From Coraliomargarita sinensis (GTDB lineage Bacteria > Verrucomicrobiota > Verrucomicrobiia > Opitutales > Coraliomargaritaceae): a DNA stretch of 64,000 bases. The translations under genes and the position numbers were made by a program. Below are positions 13,585 through 22,202 of the stretch, one piece after another. Position 1 is the stretch's first letter. Each line of letters begins with the position of its first letter. The stretch covers positions 62,001-126,000 of the forward strand of contig NZ_QHJQ01000007.1 of NCBI RefSeq assembly GCF_003185655.1. Reading direction: 5' to 3'. The notes beneath the pieces were generated by a model. It ran no database searches and had not been told where the DNA came from. It saw nothing but the letters and a program-made list of their open reading frames with translations.

Positions 13585-14334
13585 ATGTCAGAAAACAAAA
13601 CTATCGTCATCGGCGGCATCACCGGGGGTATCGGCTCAGCGCTGGCCCGCAAGCTAGTTGCGGAGGGACACACCGTGCAGGGCTTCGCCCGGAGTGCGGA
13701 GCGCATTGATGCCCTGAAAGAGAAACTGGATGTCCAGATTTCGACAGTGGACGCGACCAATCCCGAGGAAGTCGACGCGTACTTCGATTCCGCCTCGGAA
13801 TCTGCAGATCAGATTGATGCTTACGTGCACGCCATCGGTTCGATCTTTCTCAAGCCGGCCCACCTGACTTCTCCGGAAGACTGGCAAAACGTCATCATGG
13901 CTAATCTGAATAGTGCCTTTTATGCCCTTCGTGCCTGCACCAAGATCATGCAGAAGCAACGAGCGGGCAGCTGCCTGTTCTTCAGCACGGCTGCAGCTCA
14001 AACGGGCATCGCCAACCACGAGGCCATCGCGGCTGCGAAAGGCGGCATCGAAGCAATGATCCGCTCGGCCGCCGCGACGTACAGTTCCAAGGGCCTCCGC
14101 TTTAACGCCATCGCCCCTAGCCTCACCGACACACCGCTGGCTAAACCGGTCATCGGCAGCGAGCAGGGACTGGAAATTTCCAAGCGCATGCACCCTCTCG
14201 GGGAGATTGGCGATGCAAACGACATTGCCAGCCTGGCCAATTGGCTGTTGTCCGATGACGCCAAGTTTGTCACCGGTCAGACCTTTGTCGCCGACGGGGG
14301 CATCTCGACGATCGTTCCCAAGCCGAAAGCATAA
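13585..14334 (+). CDS. short-chain dehydrogenase/reductase without the catalytic tyrosine
   Basis: A 249-residue SDR-fold protein. The nucleotide site GGITGGIGSALAR (10-22) and VDATNPEEVDAYF fit NAD(P)-binding SDRs; YVHAIGSIFLKPAHLTSPEDW and FNAIAPSLTDTPLAK are family strands. The active-site region FSTAAAQTGIANHEAIAAAKGGIEAM keeps Ser134 and Lys152, but the tyrosine expected four residues before the lysine is Ile148. The NHE-IAAAK form belongs, as I recall it, to a recognisable SDR subfamily, so this is probably not a sequencing error. Catalysis, if any, must differ. The chalcone-isomerase-like gene overlaps its stop by one base, so the two are co-translated. Confidence 0.88.
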   Translation: MSENKTIVIGGITGGIGSALARKLVAEGHTVQGFARSAERIDALKEKLDVQISTVDATNPEEVDAYFDSASESADQIDAYVHAIGSIFLKPAHLTSPEDWQNVIMANLNSAFYALRACTKIMQKQRAGSCLFFSTAAAQTGIANHEAIAAAKGGIEAMIRSAAATYSSKGLRFNAIAPSLTDTPLAKPVIGSEQGLEISKRMHPLGEIGDANDIASLANWLLSDDAKFVTGQTFVADGGISTIVPKPKA

Positions 14335-14885
14335 TGACGCGTCATTACAAAATCATACCTGCCATGCTTTTACTGGCGATCTCAAGCGCCAGTGGCAGCG
14401 AACTCTTTCCCCAGAGAATCAAGGTCCTGGACCAGAGCTTTGTTAAACTGGGGGAATACCGCTACGTCTATCGCTTTTTCTTCGACCTCTACGAGGTTGC
14501 GCTGTTCACCGAATCGGGGGCGGACGCCGAAGATGTGCTCAAAGCCAACAGGGCTTTTCATCTCCAGTTCCACTACCTCCGGCAGATCGACAAGGCAATC
14601 ATCCTGAAATCCGCCGACCGTATGCTGGAAAGAAATCTCAGCGAGGACGAGCGATCAATCATTGCCGAACGGGTAGCTAAAATCAACGAAGCTTACACCG
14701 GCGTCGGGGAAGGTGACCGGTCGTCGCTGACCTACAAGCCCAGCACGGGCACCACCCTATGTATCAACGACGAACCCGTGATCACGATTGAGGGGAAGGA
14801 TTTCGCGGAGCTGTATTTCCGAATCTGGCTGGGCGAAGAAGCCATCTCCCAAAGTTTGAAGGAAAACCTGCTCGGCCGCGGGTGA
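14334..14885 (+). CDS. secreted chalcone isomerase-like protein
   Basis: A 183-residue protein with an N-terminal signal peptide (about 1-20, ending ISSASGS|E). The body matches the bacterial chalcone-isomerase-like family: GEYRYVYRFFFDLYEVALF, LQFHYLRQIDKAIILKSADRMLERNLS, RVAKINEAYTGVGEGDRSSLTYKPSTGTTL and FAELYFRIWLGEEAISQSLKENLL. Bacterial members are periplasmic and of unknown function, probably binding fatty acids or other hydrophobic ligands rather than isomerising chalcones. Its ATG overlaps the SDR stop codon (TAATG), which implies translational coupling. Confidence 0.85.
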   Translation: MTRHYKIIPAMLLLAISSASGSELFPQRIKVLDQSFVKLGEYRYVYRFFFDLYEVALFTESGADAEDVLKANRAFHLQFHYLRQIDKAIILKSADRMLERNLSEDERSIIAERVAKINEAYTGVGEGDRSSLTYKPSTGTTLCINDEPVITIEGKDFAELYFRIWLGEEAISQSLKENLLGRG

Positions 14886-15006
14886 TTATATGCGAATCAT
14901 ATTTCGTAAATTTAGTTTCGCGAATTAAGATTCTTTTTACAAATCGTATTTAACTTGCAATTTGCATCGATCGAGGGCTTTGTTGCGGTTCAACCGACGC
15001 AAGCCT

Positions 15007-16113
15007 ATGGCAACAAAGAAGAAAACCGCAAAAACAGCCAAGAAAACGACCAAGAAGGCAAAGACTTTCCTTCAGGCCCCTATTAACAAGAAGCTGTCCG
15101 CCGAGGAGAAGATCGAGCTTTACCGGACGATCGTCGGGATCCGGCGTTTTGAAGAGCGTTCCCTACGCGCCTACAATCAAGGGAAAATCGGCGGCTTCCT
15201 CCACCTTTACATCGGCCAGGAAGCCGTGGCCACGGGTGTCGTCTCCCTGATGGAGGAGAACGACCACATTATTACCGCCTATCGCGACCACGGGCATGCA
15301 CTGGCCGTGGGGATGTCGATGAACGAATGTATGGCGGAGATGTACGGCAAGCACACCGGTTGCTCCAAGGGTAAGGGCGGCTCCATGCACTTTTTTGCGC
15401 CGGACAAGAATTACTGGGGCGGCCACGGGATTGTCGCCGGGCAGACGCCTCTCGGAGCCGGCCTCGCCTATGCGCTCAAATACAAGGGCGTCAAGGGCTG
15501 TGCGGTTTGTTTCCTTGGCGACGGCGCTGTCAATCAGGGGGCCTTCATGGAAACCCTGAACCTCGTCTCGCTATGGGACATTCCGGTGGTTTTCGTGATC
15601 GAGAACAACGGTTACTCCATGGGCACCAGCTTAAAGCGTTCTTCCGCCGAAGAGAATCTCGCCCACCGCGCCGACGGCTTTGACATGGCCTGGGAAGTTT
15701 GCGACGGGCACGATGTGTTCGAAGTTCGTGAAGTGGCCGACCGCGCCATGACCCGCGCCCGCGAAGAGCACAAGCCCTTCCTCCTGGAAATCCGCACCTA
15801 CCGCTACCGCGGACACTCGGTGGCCGATGCCAACCATGAGAAGTACCGGACCAAGGAGGAAATCGAGGACTACAAGAAGAACAAGGACCCGATCAACGTC
15901 CTCAAGCAGCAGCTGATCAAGGAAGGCACCCTAGACGAAGACCTGGTCAAACAGATCGACAAGGAGAAGAAAGAGGAAGCCGATGCCGCGGCTCAGTTCG
16001 CGGACGAGAGTCCGGTCGCACCCCGCGAGGAGATTCAAACCGACGTTTACTGGGAAGTCGACAACGACACCGAAGGCAAACTCAAAGGGACCTATTTTTT
16101 CAATGACGTGTAA
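15007..16113 (+). CDS. pdhA: pyruvate dehydrogenase E1 component, alpha subunit
   Basis: A 368-residue ThDP-dependent subunit of the pyruvate dehydrogenase complex (pyruvate + CoA + NAD+ to acetyl-CoA). The start at 15007 is preferred over an in-frame ATG at 14962 because it opens a Lys/Ala-rich tail (MATKKKTAKTAKKTTKK) followed directly by the conserved domain. Signatures: YRTIVGIRRFEERSLRAY, GGFLHLYIGQEAVATG, the ThDP motif GDGAVNQGAFMETLNLVSLW ending in VIENNGYSMGT, and YRYRGHSVADANHEKYRTKEEI (phosphorylation-loop region). The basic N-terminal tail is an extension beyond the usual start. It is the first gene of pdhA-pdhB-pdhC; the gap upstream is AT-rich and probably holds the promoter. 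Confidence 0.95.
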   Translation: MATKKKTAKTAKKTTKKAKTFLQAPINKKLSAEEKIELYRTIVGIRRFEERSLRAYNQGKIGGFLHLYIGQEAVATGVVSLMEENDHIITAYRDHGHALAVGMSMNECMAEMYGKHTGCSKGKGGSMHFFAPDKNYWGGHGIVAGQTPLGAGLAYALKYKGVKGCAVCFLGDGAVNQGAFMETLNLVSLWDIPVVFVIENNGYSMGTSLKRSSAEENLAHRADGFDMAWEVCDGHDVFEVREVADRAMTRAREEHKPFLLEIRTYRYRGHSVADANHEKYRTKEEIEDYKKNKDPINVLKQQLIKEGTLDEDLVKQIDKEKKEEADAAAQFADESPVAPREEIQTDVYWEVDNDTEGKLKGTYFFNDV

Positions 16114-16217
16114 ACTCGCTTCGCGAGATTTTGGATTAAAGATTAAAATTAAAGACAACCCACTGCTTTTTGAGCTGGGACAACTGGCAACCACTCAACC
16201 ACTCAACGCATTTCAAA
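16114..16217 (+). repeat. pdhA-pdhB gap with one minisatellite unit
   Basis: A small CTCGC-TTC-GCGAG hairpin lies directly after the pdhA stop. The gap then ends in CAACCACTCAACCACTCAACG (16189-16209), the repeat core, which forms the leader of pdhB. No Shine-Dalgarno sequence is visible. Confidence 0.7.
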
Positions 16218-17195
16218 ATGGCCCTCATCACATACCGCGAAGCTATCAAGCAGGCACTTGCTGAAGAAATCGAACGCGACGAAAACGTCGTCATCATGGG
16301 CGAGGAAGTCGCTCAGTACAACGGCGCCTACAAAGTCACCGAAGGCCTCTGGGACAAATACGGCGACAAACGCCTGGTCGACACCCCGATCTCGGAGGCG
16401 GCCTTCTCCGGGCTCGCCATCGGTGCTTCGGCGCTCGGCATCCGTCCGGTCGTGGAGCTCATGTTCATGTCCTTCAGCTACGTGGCGATCGACCAGCTTT
16501 TCAACAACGCCTCCTTCTGCCGCTACATGTCCGGCGGCTTGATGAACGTTCCCATCGTGGTGCGCGGCCCGGCCAACGGGGGCACCAACGTGGGCGCGAC
16601 CCACTCGCACACCCCGGAAAACATGGTGGCCAACCACCCCGGCCTCAAGGTGGTCTGCCCCTCCAACGCCTATGACGCCAAGGGGCTGATGAAGACGGCG
16701 ATCCGCGACAACGACCCGGTCTTTGTCATGGAAAACACCCTCCTCTACGGGGAAAAGTGGGAAGTCCCGGAAGAAGAGTACACCATCGATCTCGGCGTCG
16801 CCAACGTGCTCAAAGAAGGCTCGGACGTCACCATCGTCTCCCACGGCCGCTGTGCCATGATCTCGCTGAGCGCGGCCAAGATTCTTAAAGAGAAGCATGG
16901 TATTGACGCCGAAGTCGTCGACCTCCGCTCCATCCGCCCGCTCGACGAGGAAACCATCCTCAACTCGGTTAAGAAGACCAACCGCGCGGTCCTGGTGGAG
17001 GAGAACAAGCCCTTCTGCGGCGTGGACGCCCAAATCTCGCACATGATCCAGTACAAGGCATTCGACTATCTGGATGCGCCCATTCACCGGGTTTCTGCAG
17101 TCGACGCCCCGCAAATCTACGCCAAGGATCTGGAAAACTGGCAGATCCCCAACGAAGAACGCATCATTGAATCCGTGCTGAAATGCGTCTCCTAA
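16218..17195 (+). CDS. pdhB: pyruvate dehydrogenase E1 component, beta subunit
   Basis: A 325-residue partner of the alpha subunit that completes the ThDP site. The ATG at 16218 matches the family start (MALITYREAIKQALAEEIERD). Further marks: VVIMGEEVAQYNGAYKVTEGL, DTPISEAAFSGLAIGASALGIRPVVELMF, GPANGGTNVGATHSHTPE, VVCPSNAYDAKGLMKTAIRDNDPVF, and a C-terminal transketolase domain with EVVDLRSIRPLDEETILNSVKKTNRAVLVEE. An upstream in-frame ATG at 16170 would translate the repeat-derived leader and is rejected. It lies between pdhA and pdhC, separated from each by repeat-bearing gaps of 104 and 197 bases. Confidence 0.96.
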   Translation: MALITYREAIKQALAEEIERDENVVIMGEEVAQYNGAYKVTEGLWDKYGDKRLVDTPISEAAFSGLAIGASALGIRPVVELMFMSFSYVAIDQLFNNASFCRYMSGGLMNVPIVVRGPANGGTNVGATHSHTPENMVANHPGLKVVCPSNAYDAKGLMKTAIRDNDPVFVMENTLLYGEKWEVPEEEYTIDLGVANVLKEGSDVTIVSHGRCAMISLSAAKILKEKHGIDAEVVDLRSIRPLDEETILNSVKKTNRAVLVEENKPFCGVDAQISHMIQYKAFDYLDAPIHRVSAVDAPQIYAKDLENWQIPNEERIIESVLKCVS

Positions 17196-17392
17196 TTGTG
17201 GATTTCCGATTCGAGATTGCAGATTTAAACGAAAGAACAACTTCCCCTCACTCCAGGACAGGCAACCACTCACAAGTCACGCCGTAGACCCGGAAGGGCG
17301 AAGGCGGAACCACTCAACCACCTTACCAACTTACGACTCCCCGCTTCGCTCCAAGAGCTTCGCAGGGCAAGCAACCACCCACAAGACGAACA
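17196..17392 (+). repeat. pdhB-pdhC gap filled with repeat modules
   Basis: It contains fragments of the family: GGACAGGCAACCACTC, GTCACGCCGTAGACCCGGAAGG (also near 22094), CAACCACC units and CTCCCCGCTTCGCTCCAAGAGC (as at 10231). The last unit, CAAGCAACCACCCACAAG, stops a few bases before the pdhC ATG. No terminator is seen, so read-through is plausible. Confidence 0.7.
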
Positions 17393-18766
17393 ATGGCTAC
17401 ACTCATCGACATGCCCAAACTCAGCGACACCATGACGGTGGGCACGCTGGTCAAATGGTTAAAGAACGAAGGCGACGCGGTCGCCAACGGCGACATGATC
17501 GCCGAAGTCGAAACCGACAAGGCCACGATGGAAGTCGAATGCTTCGACGACGGCGTCCTGATCAAGCAGTACTGCAAGGAAGGCCAGGAAGTGCCGGTCG
17601 GTGGCGCGATTGCCGCCGTGGGTGAGAAAGGCGAGGAGGCTCCCGAAGTCGACAACTCCGATGCCGGTGGAGACGCCGAGGACGAGAAAAAAGAGGATGA
17701 CGGGGGCGACGAGAAGGAGGCCGGGAAAGACGACGAAGCCAAATCCTCTGCAAAAGAGAGCAAGCCGGACGAGGACAAAGTCAAAGGGGCGTCGGATAAA
17801 AAATCCGACGATACGCCGGCGGAAGTCCCCGCGCCCGCAACCACCGATGACGGCGAACGGATCAAGGCATCCCCAGTGGCCCGCAAGATCGCAGCCGAGA
17901 AAGGCATCGACCTGGCCACACTCAAAGGAAGCGGCCCCGGTGGCCGAATTTTAAAGGAAGACGTGCTCAATGCAGAACCGGCCCCGGCAGCAGCCGAGGG
18001 TGGCGGATCCGGTGCCGGCAAGGCTGCCGCCGCTGAACCCGCCAAACCGGTGGCCACACTCGAAGAGCTCGACCTCCCGGTCAGCAACATGCGCAAGAGC
18101 ATCGCCAAGGCACTGGTCTCGTCCAAGTCCAACGCCCCGCACTTCTACCTGCAAATCGAGGTGGACGGCGCCCCGCTGGCCGCACTCCGCAAGGAGCTCA
18201 ATGCCAAGCTGGCCGAACTGCCCAAGGAACACGGCGGCACCAAGTTTACCGTCAACGACCTGACGCTGAAAGCTGCCGCTGAAGCGGTCCGCCGGGTTCC
18301 TGCGATCAACCGCTCCTGGGAAGGCGACACCATCAAGCAACACGCTAACGTGCATCTGGCCTTCGGCGTCGCCATCGACGACGGACTGGTCACTCCGGTC
18401 ATCCGCGCGGCGGAAACCAAGGGCCTGCGCGAAATCGGCGCCGAAGCCAAAGTTTTGATCAAGAAGGCCCGCGACAAGAAACTCGCACCCGACGAGATGA
18501 GCGGTTCCACCCTGACCGTGACCAATCTCGGCATGTTCGGTATTTCCGACTTCTACGGCATCATCAATCCGAACAACGCGGCGATCCTCAGTATCGGAGC
18601 CACCATCAAAAAGCCCGTGGTCAACGAGAACGACGAAATCGTGATCGGCCAGACCATGAAGATCGGCCTGTCCGGGGACCACCGCACCATCGACGGGGCC
18701 GTCGGCGCACAATACCTGCAGGCCCTCAAGGAAATCCTCGAGACGCCGGCGCTGATGCTGGTTTAG
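17393..18766 (+). CDS. pdhC: pyruvate dehydrogenase E2, dihydrolipoyl acetyltransferase
   Basis: The 457-residue core of the complex. Residues 1-78 form one lipoyl domain with the lipoylation site ETDKATMEVE (Lys43). A very acidic, Lys/Glu/Asp-rich flexible linker (about 85-155) follows. The peripheral subunit-binding domain spans about 157-193 (ASPVARKIAAEKGIDLATLKG, then GPGGRILKEDVL). An Ala/Pro linker leads to the catalytic trimer domain with DLPVSNMRKSIAKALVSSK, the central VTNLGMFGISDFYGIINPNNAAILSIG region and the active site DHRTIDGAVGAQYLQALKEIL (His near 431). It is the last gene of the pdh set here; no lipoamide dehydrogenase (E3) is encoded in the window. Confidence 0.96.
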   Translation: MATLIDMPKLSDTMTVGTLVKWLKNEGDAVANGDMIAEVETDKATMEVECFDDGVLIKQYCKEGQEVPVGGAIAAVGEKGEEAPEVDNSDAGGDAEDEKKEDDGGDEKEAGKDDEAKSSAKESKPDEDKVKGASDKKSDDTPAEVPAPATTDDGERIKASPVARKIAAEKGIDLATLKGSGPGGRILKEDVLNAEPAPAAAEGGGSGAGKAAAAEPAKPVATLEELDLPVSNMRKSIAKALVSSKSNAPHFYLQIEVDGAPLAALRKELNAKLAELPKEHGGTKFTVNDLTLKAAAEAVRRVPAINRSWEGDTIKQHANVHLAFGVAIDDGLVTPVIRAAETKGLREIGAEAKVLIKKARDKKLAPDEMSGSTLTVTNLGMFGISDFYGIINPNNAAILSIGATIKKPVVNENDEIVIGQTMKIGLSGDHRTIDGAVGAQYLQALKEILETPALMLV

Positions 18767-18773
18767 GCGGGCA

Positions 18774-18808
18774 TTCTTGGTTCTTGGTTCTTGGTTCTTG
18801 GTTCTTGG
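18774..18808. repeat. heptamer tandem repeat TTCTTGG x5
   Basis: Five exact TTCTTGG units directly after pdhC. This is a simple-sequence tract that could vary in copy number. No open frame crosses it. Confidence 0.95.
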
Positions 18809-18889
18809 AAGAAGTAGAATCGAGTTCAATTTTGTTTCGATATTCGGGACAGGTATCGCGCGACAACGGCATGCGGCCTCGTATCGAAC

Positions 18890-19379
18890 GGCATCGACCC
18901 CGCTGTTACCAGCGACCGTGTCCGGCGTAGCTTGAAAGCGAAGACAGAGGCCACGTGGCCTCGTTCGTGAGAACGGGGGTCGATACCTATCGAGGTGCCT
19001 CTCATTCCGAAAAGAAGACGACAAAATAATTTCCTTTGGGCCAGCGTAGCTGGCGACCGCTGATGTGCGCTGATAAACGCTTACTGTTGGGGAAGAATGA
19101 GTGATCAGGGATATGAGATATTCGCTTCGCTGGATATGGGGATGTTCGGTAATTCGGTGTTTCTGTGTTTCGGCCTAACGAGGAACGTGGAACCACTCAA
19201 CCACCCACCAATCCAGCCCCACTCACGACTCAACCACTCAACGACGCACCAATACAGCCCCACTCACGACTCAACCACTCAGCCACACACTAATCCAGCA
19301 ACCACTCACAGACAAAGCCTCAACCGGCAACTGGTGAACGGGTCACTGAAAAACTGCAAATCTCCGATTTGCCTCCCCG
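18890..19379. repeat. left copy of the long inverted repeat around def-rsmG
   Basis: Part of a 693-base gene-free stretch (18767-19459). A first fragment (about 18890-18950) carries GACCCCGCTGTTACCAGCGA and TCCGGCGTAGCTTGAAAGCG. From about 18958 to 19379 the sequence is the reverse complement of 21490 to about 22050, module by module: CTCGTTCGTGAGAACGGG, CCTCTCATTCCGAAAAGAAG, CCAGCGTAGCTGGCGACCGC, GATATTCGCTTCGCTGGATA, GTTCGGTAATTCGGT, CGGCCTAACGAGGAAC, then two to three 41-bp CAACCACTC units, and finally CAACTGGTGAACGGGTCACT and GATTTGCCTCCCC. The two copies differ mainly in the number of 41-bp units. Nothing else is seen up to 19459. Confidence 0.88.
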
Positions 19380-19459
19380 TGGTCCGTGGAAAAGGCCGAT
19401 TCCATTCATCTGAGAAGTAGAGTGGACAGCGTCCGCGAAGCAATTTAGCTCTCACCCTA

Positions 19460-19741
19460 ATGGAAAAGACCGACCCTTTGATCTCTTTACAGGTTTCCGT
19501 GTATGCACTCGACGGTAACGTGCGCGAGGCAGTGCACTGTTATCTGGACGCACTCGACGCGAGCGGACTGGCACGCGACACCGGCACGATGTCCACCGTA
19601 GTCTGGGGCGAAGCGGACGAGGTCTGGGACGGGCTGCGCAAGGCGTATGAAGCCGTTGCCGCGAAACATAAGGTCGTCGTCAATGTCGGCATGAGCAATA
19701 TCGCTCCCCTCCCCGCACGTGCTTCAGGACAAAGAGAGTAG
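19460..19741 (+). CDS. thiamine-binding-type (YkoF/MTH1187 family) small protein
   Basis: A 93-residue ferredoxin-like alpha/beta protein of the thiamine_BP family. It matches the pattern ISLQVSVYALDGNVREAVHCYLDAL…ASGL (8-38), GTMSTVVWGEADEVWDGLRKAYEAVAA (42-68) and VVVNVGMSNIAPLPA. Family members bind thiamine-type compounds or act as small-molecule carriers, often near transporters or HMP genes; here there is no such partner. It lies 79 bases before def and may share its transcript. Both genes sit inside the long inverted repeat. Confidence 0.82.
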   Translation: MEKTDPLISLQVSVYALDGNVREAVHCYLDALDASGLARDTGTMSTVVWGEADEVWDGLRKAYEAVAAKHKVVVNVGMSNIAPLPARASGQRE

Positions 19742-19820
19742 ACAGAATTAAGAAGTTAGCAGTTAGACAAACGACTTAGCATAATACCTTCCCACTTTTC
19801 TACCTTCACACCTTAAACCA

Positions 19821-20399
19821 ATGATCCTACGAGTCACCCAATACGGCGAACCCATCCTCCGGGAAGTGGGGGCACCGGTTACTGAATTTAACGCCGAATT
19901 GGCCGAACTGGCCGACAACATGGTGGACACCATGTATGAGGCGGAAGGCATCGGCCTGGCCGCTCAGCAGATCGGCAAGGCCCTGCAGCTCTGCATCGTG
20001 GATGTGCGCCCTCCCGAGGGCGTGGAAGTGCCCTTCAACTACAGCTACGACGGCAAGCAACCGCCGCTCGACCTGTTCATGCCCATGGCGATATGCAACC
20101 CCAGGGTAAGCATCGTCGACGACCGCGAGGATGTCTACGAAGAGGGCTGCCTCTCCTTCCCCGGCGTGAACGGTAAAGTGATCCGCCCCGTCGGGGTGCG
20201 CTGCGAATTTCAGGATGTCCAGGGGAACCCGCACGTGATCGAAGCTGACGGCCTGCTCGGCCGCTGCATCCTCCACGAAGTGGACCACCTCAACGGCGAG
20301 CTCTTCATCGACAAAATGGACAAGCGCGATCTGAAGAAGAACGAGACCAAGATCAAGAAGCTCAAGCGTGAGTCGCGGGATTTTTTGAAAAGTCAGTAG
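19821..20399 (+). CDS. def: peptide deformylase
   Basis: A 192-residue Fe2+/Zn2+ hydrolase that removes the N-formyl group from nascent proteins. All three signature motifs are present: GIGLAAQQIG (43-52), EGCLSFPG (108-115, metal ligand Cys110) and the HEVDH form of HExxH (152-156, ligands His152 and His156, catalytic Glu153). Between motifs 1 and 2 there is a longer loop than in the E. coli enzyme (PPEGVEVPFNYSYDGKQPPL), and the tail is rich in lysine (DLKKNETKIKKLKRESRDF). The usual partner fmt is not adjacent. The ATG at 19821 matches the family start. Confidence 0.97.
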   Translation: MILRVTQYGEPILREVGAPVTEFNAELAELADNMVDTMYEAEGIGLAAQQIGKALQLCIVDVRPPEGVEVPFNYSYDGKQPPLDLFMPMAICNPRVSIVDDREDVYEEGCLSFPGVNGKVIRPVGVRCEFQDVQGNPHVIEADGLLGRCILHEVDHLNGELFIDKMDKRDLKKNETKIKKLKRESRDFLKSQ

Positions 20400-20728
20400 G
20401 GGCTCCGCTTGCGGATGCCCACGGCTTTATCCAGAAGCTGCACTCGGGGGCATGCGAATACTGCTGAGCCCCGGAGGCACTCGAAAAAGCATCGCCTACA
20501 CGACGATACTGGCATCCGCAGGCGGAGACTCTACAAGAGAAATCATAGCTCTACAGAACAGCTCTAATTTTAGATTTTAGATTTCCGAAGCACAGAATCA
20601 ATGGAGACTGCGCCCTATTGTCCATTTGGGCAGGTTGCTTCCGTGACCCACCATGTACATCAGGACAGGAATGTCCTGACTCCGGGGAACTCTGCTTGCT
20701 AGTGCAAACAAACGTTTGCGATGCCGGT
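20400..20728. other. def-rsmG intergenic region with several hairpins
   Basis: 329 bases between two convergent genes, with no credible ORF. Visible are an imperfect inverted pair (GGCTCCGCTTGCGGATGCC at 20401-20419 against GGCATCCGCAGGCGGAG at 20510-20526), a perfect TCAGGACA-GGAA-TGTCCTGA hairpin (about 20661-20680) and GCAAAC-AAAC-GTTTGC (about 20702-20720). It could carry terminators for both genes or a repeat remnant. I cannot name a known RNA here. Confidence 0.4.
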
Positions 20729-21418
20729 TCATCCGCGTTCCACCGCCCGGCCGCGCACACGCGGGACATCCCTCGCGTCAAAGTGCAGGATGTATTTCTC
20801 GGCAAAATAGTCGTCCTGCAGCTCCGCCTGCAAATCGATGGTTAGACGCGGGCGAATCCCGATGGCATCATATTCCGGCTGCAGTGCCCCACCCTTCCAA
20901 TAGAGGACTCCGTTGGGAATCGAGTTGCGCTGCCCCTTGCGGAGGTTGCCTTTGATCCAGCTGAAATACTCGGGCAGGTTCTTGACCGCGCGACCGGTAA
21001 TGAAGTCGAACTGTTTATTGACCGACTCGGCCCGGCACTGGCGCGCGTCGACGTTCTTCAGGTTCAGCTTGTCGGCGATATCCTGCACCACCGCGATTTT
21101 CTTACCGATCGAATCGATCAAAGTAAACTGCGCCTGCGGGTAGCAGATCGCCATAATCAGACCCGGGAAGCCGCCCCCGGTGCCCACATCCATGACCCGC
21201 GCGCCATGCATCAGCTTGAGATGATTGGTGATTACCAGACAGTGTGCGAGATGCCGCTCCTCCAGATGCTCGATATCTTTGCGCGAGATCAGATTGATCT
21301 TTTCGTTCCACTCCCGAATGAGCTCGACCCAAGACTCCAGCACGGGCCAGGCCTGTTCGTTTACGTTGGGAAATTTTTCCGCTAGATCCGTCACGCCATC
21401 AGCCGAAGGGGAAGCCAT
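20729..21418 (-). CDS. rsmG: 16S rRNA (guanine527-N7)-methyltransferase
   Basis: A 229-residue SAM-dependent methyltransferase that modifies G527 of 16S rRNA. The start at 21418 is chosen because the longer frame (to 21499) runs into the inverted repeat copy that begins at 21490. Signatures: [32 protein letters not shown], the SAM site [46 protein letters not shown], and [24 protein letters not shown] slightly variable C-terminal stretch ([21 protein letters not shown]) replaces the usual lid. It is convergent with def, and the mnmG/parA neighbours common in other phyla are absent. Confidence 0.95.
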   Translation of the reverse strand: MASPSADGVTDLAEKFPNVNEQAWPVLESWVELIREWNEKINLISRKDIEHLEERHLAHCLVITNHLKLMHGARVMDVGTGGGFPGLIMAICYPQAQFTLIDSIGKKIAVVQDIADKLNLKNVDARQCRAESVNKQFDFITGRAVKNLPEYFSWIKGNLRKGQRNSIPNGVLYWKGGALQPEYDAIGIRPRLTIDLQAELQDDYFAEKYILHFDARDVPRVRGRAVERG

Positions 21419-21489
21419 GCTTTGGGCAAGTTTAATACAACGCTGCGATTCAATCCGTGTCGAATTTGAACCGCAGAGCGCCGGTTGCC

Positions 21490-22200
21490 GGAGAGGCAAA
21501 TCTAAGATTTGCGGGTTTCCAGTGACCCGTTTGCCAGTTGTCGGTTAAGGCTTTATCTGTGTGTGGTTGCTGCTTTGGTGCGTCGTTGAGTGGTTGAGTG
21601 GGGCAGGTTTGGTGGGTGGTTGAGTGGTTGAGTGGTGAGTGGGACTGGATTGGTGGGTGGTTGAGTGGTTGAGTCGTGAGTGGGGCTGGATTGGTGGGTG
21701 GTTGAGTGGTTGAGTTGTGGGTGGGGCTGGATTGGTGCGTCGTTGAGTGGTTGAGTGGTGAGTGGGGCTGGATTGGTGCGTCGTTGAGTGGTTGAGTTGT
21801 GGTTGGGGCGTTGGGTTGGTTCCTAGTTCCTCGTTAGGCCGAAACCGAATTACCGAACATCCCCATATCCAGCGAAGCGAATATCCCATATCCTGATCAC
21901 TCATCCTTCACCAACGGTAAGCGTTTATCAGCGCCCATCAGCGGTCGCCAGCTACGCTGGCTCAAGGAAATTATTTTGTCGTCTTCTTTTCGGAATGAGA
22001 GGCACCTCGATAGGCATCGATCCCCGTTCTCACGAACGAGGCCACGGGGGCTTGCTTGAATACTAAAGCTTACCGGCTAGCAAACACCGCCAACCGACCT
22101 GTCACGCCGTAGTCCCGAAGGGCGAAGGCGGATCCCGTTCTCACGAACGAGGCTACGTGGCCGGCGTCTTGTCCGGCGAAGCTTGCAAAGCGTAGACGGG
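21490..22200. repeat. right copy of the long inverted repeat, with six or so 41-bp units
   Basis: From 21490 (GGAGAGGCAAATC) through AGTGACCCGTTTGCCAGTTG, then a run of 41-bp units between about 21575 and 21800 (GTGGGGCTGGATTGGTGG, GTGGTTGAGTGGTTGAGT), CCTCGTTAGGCCGAAAC, ATCCCCATATCCAGCGAAGC, the AGCGGTCGCCAGCTACGCTGG module (about 21930-21965), TTTTCGGAATGAGAGG and CCCGTTCTCACGAACGAGG. It mirrors 18958-19379. A tail at about 22090-22200 repeats GTCACGCCGTAG, TCTCACGAACGAGG and TCCGGCGAAGCTTGCAAAGC. The frames inside (HSTTQ-type) are artefacts. Confidence 0.88.
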
Positions 22201-22202
22201 AG

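Noticed and set aside
14962..15006. Longer pdhA start at 14962
   Set aside because: The extra 15 residues (HRSRALLRFNRRKP) do not fit the family, and a good ATG follows at 15007.
16203..17273. 356-residue ORF antisense to pdhB
   Set aside because: Shadow of pdhB; frames at 17951-19024 and 24486-25571 are likewise shadows of pdhC and GH15.
20618..20845. 75-residue ORF in the def-rsmG gap
   Set aside because: It crosses the hairpins and runs into rsmG antisense; no ribosome site, no family.
21575..21800. CRISPR array (regular ~41-bp period)
   Set aside because: Spacers within the locus are the same, not unique; the repeat is degenerate, and no cas genes are near. It is a minisatellite.
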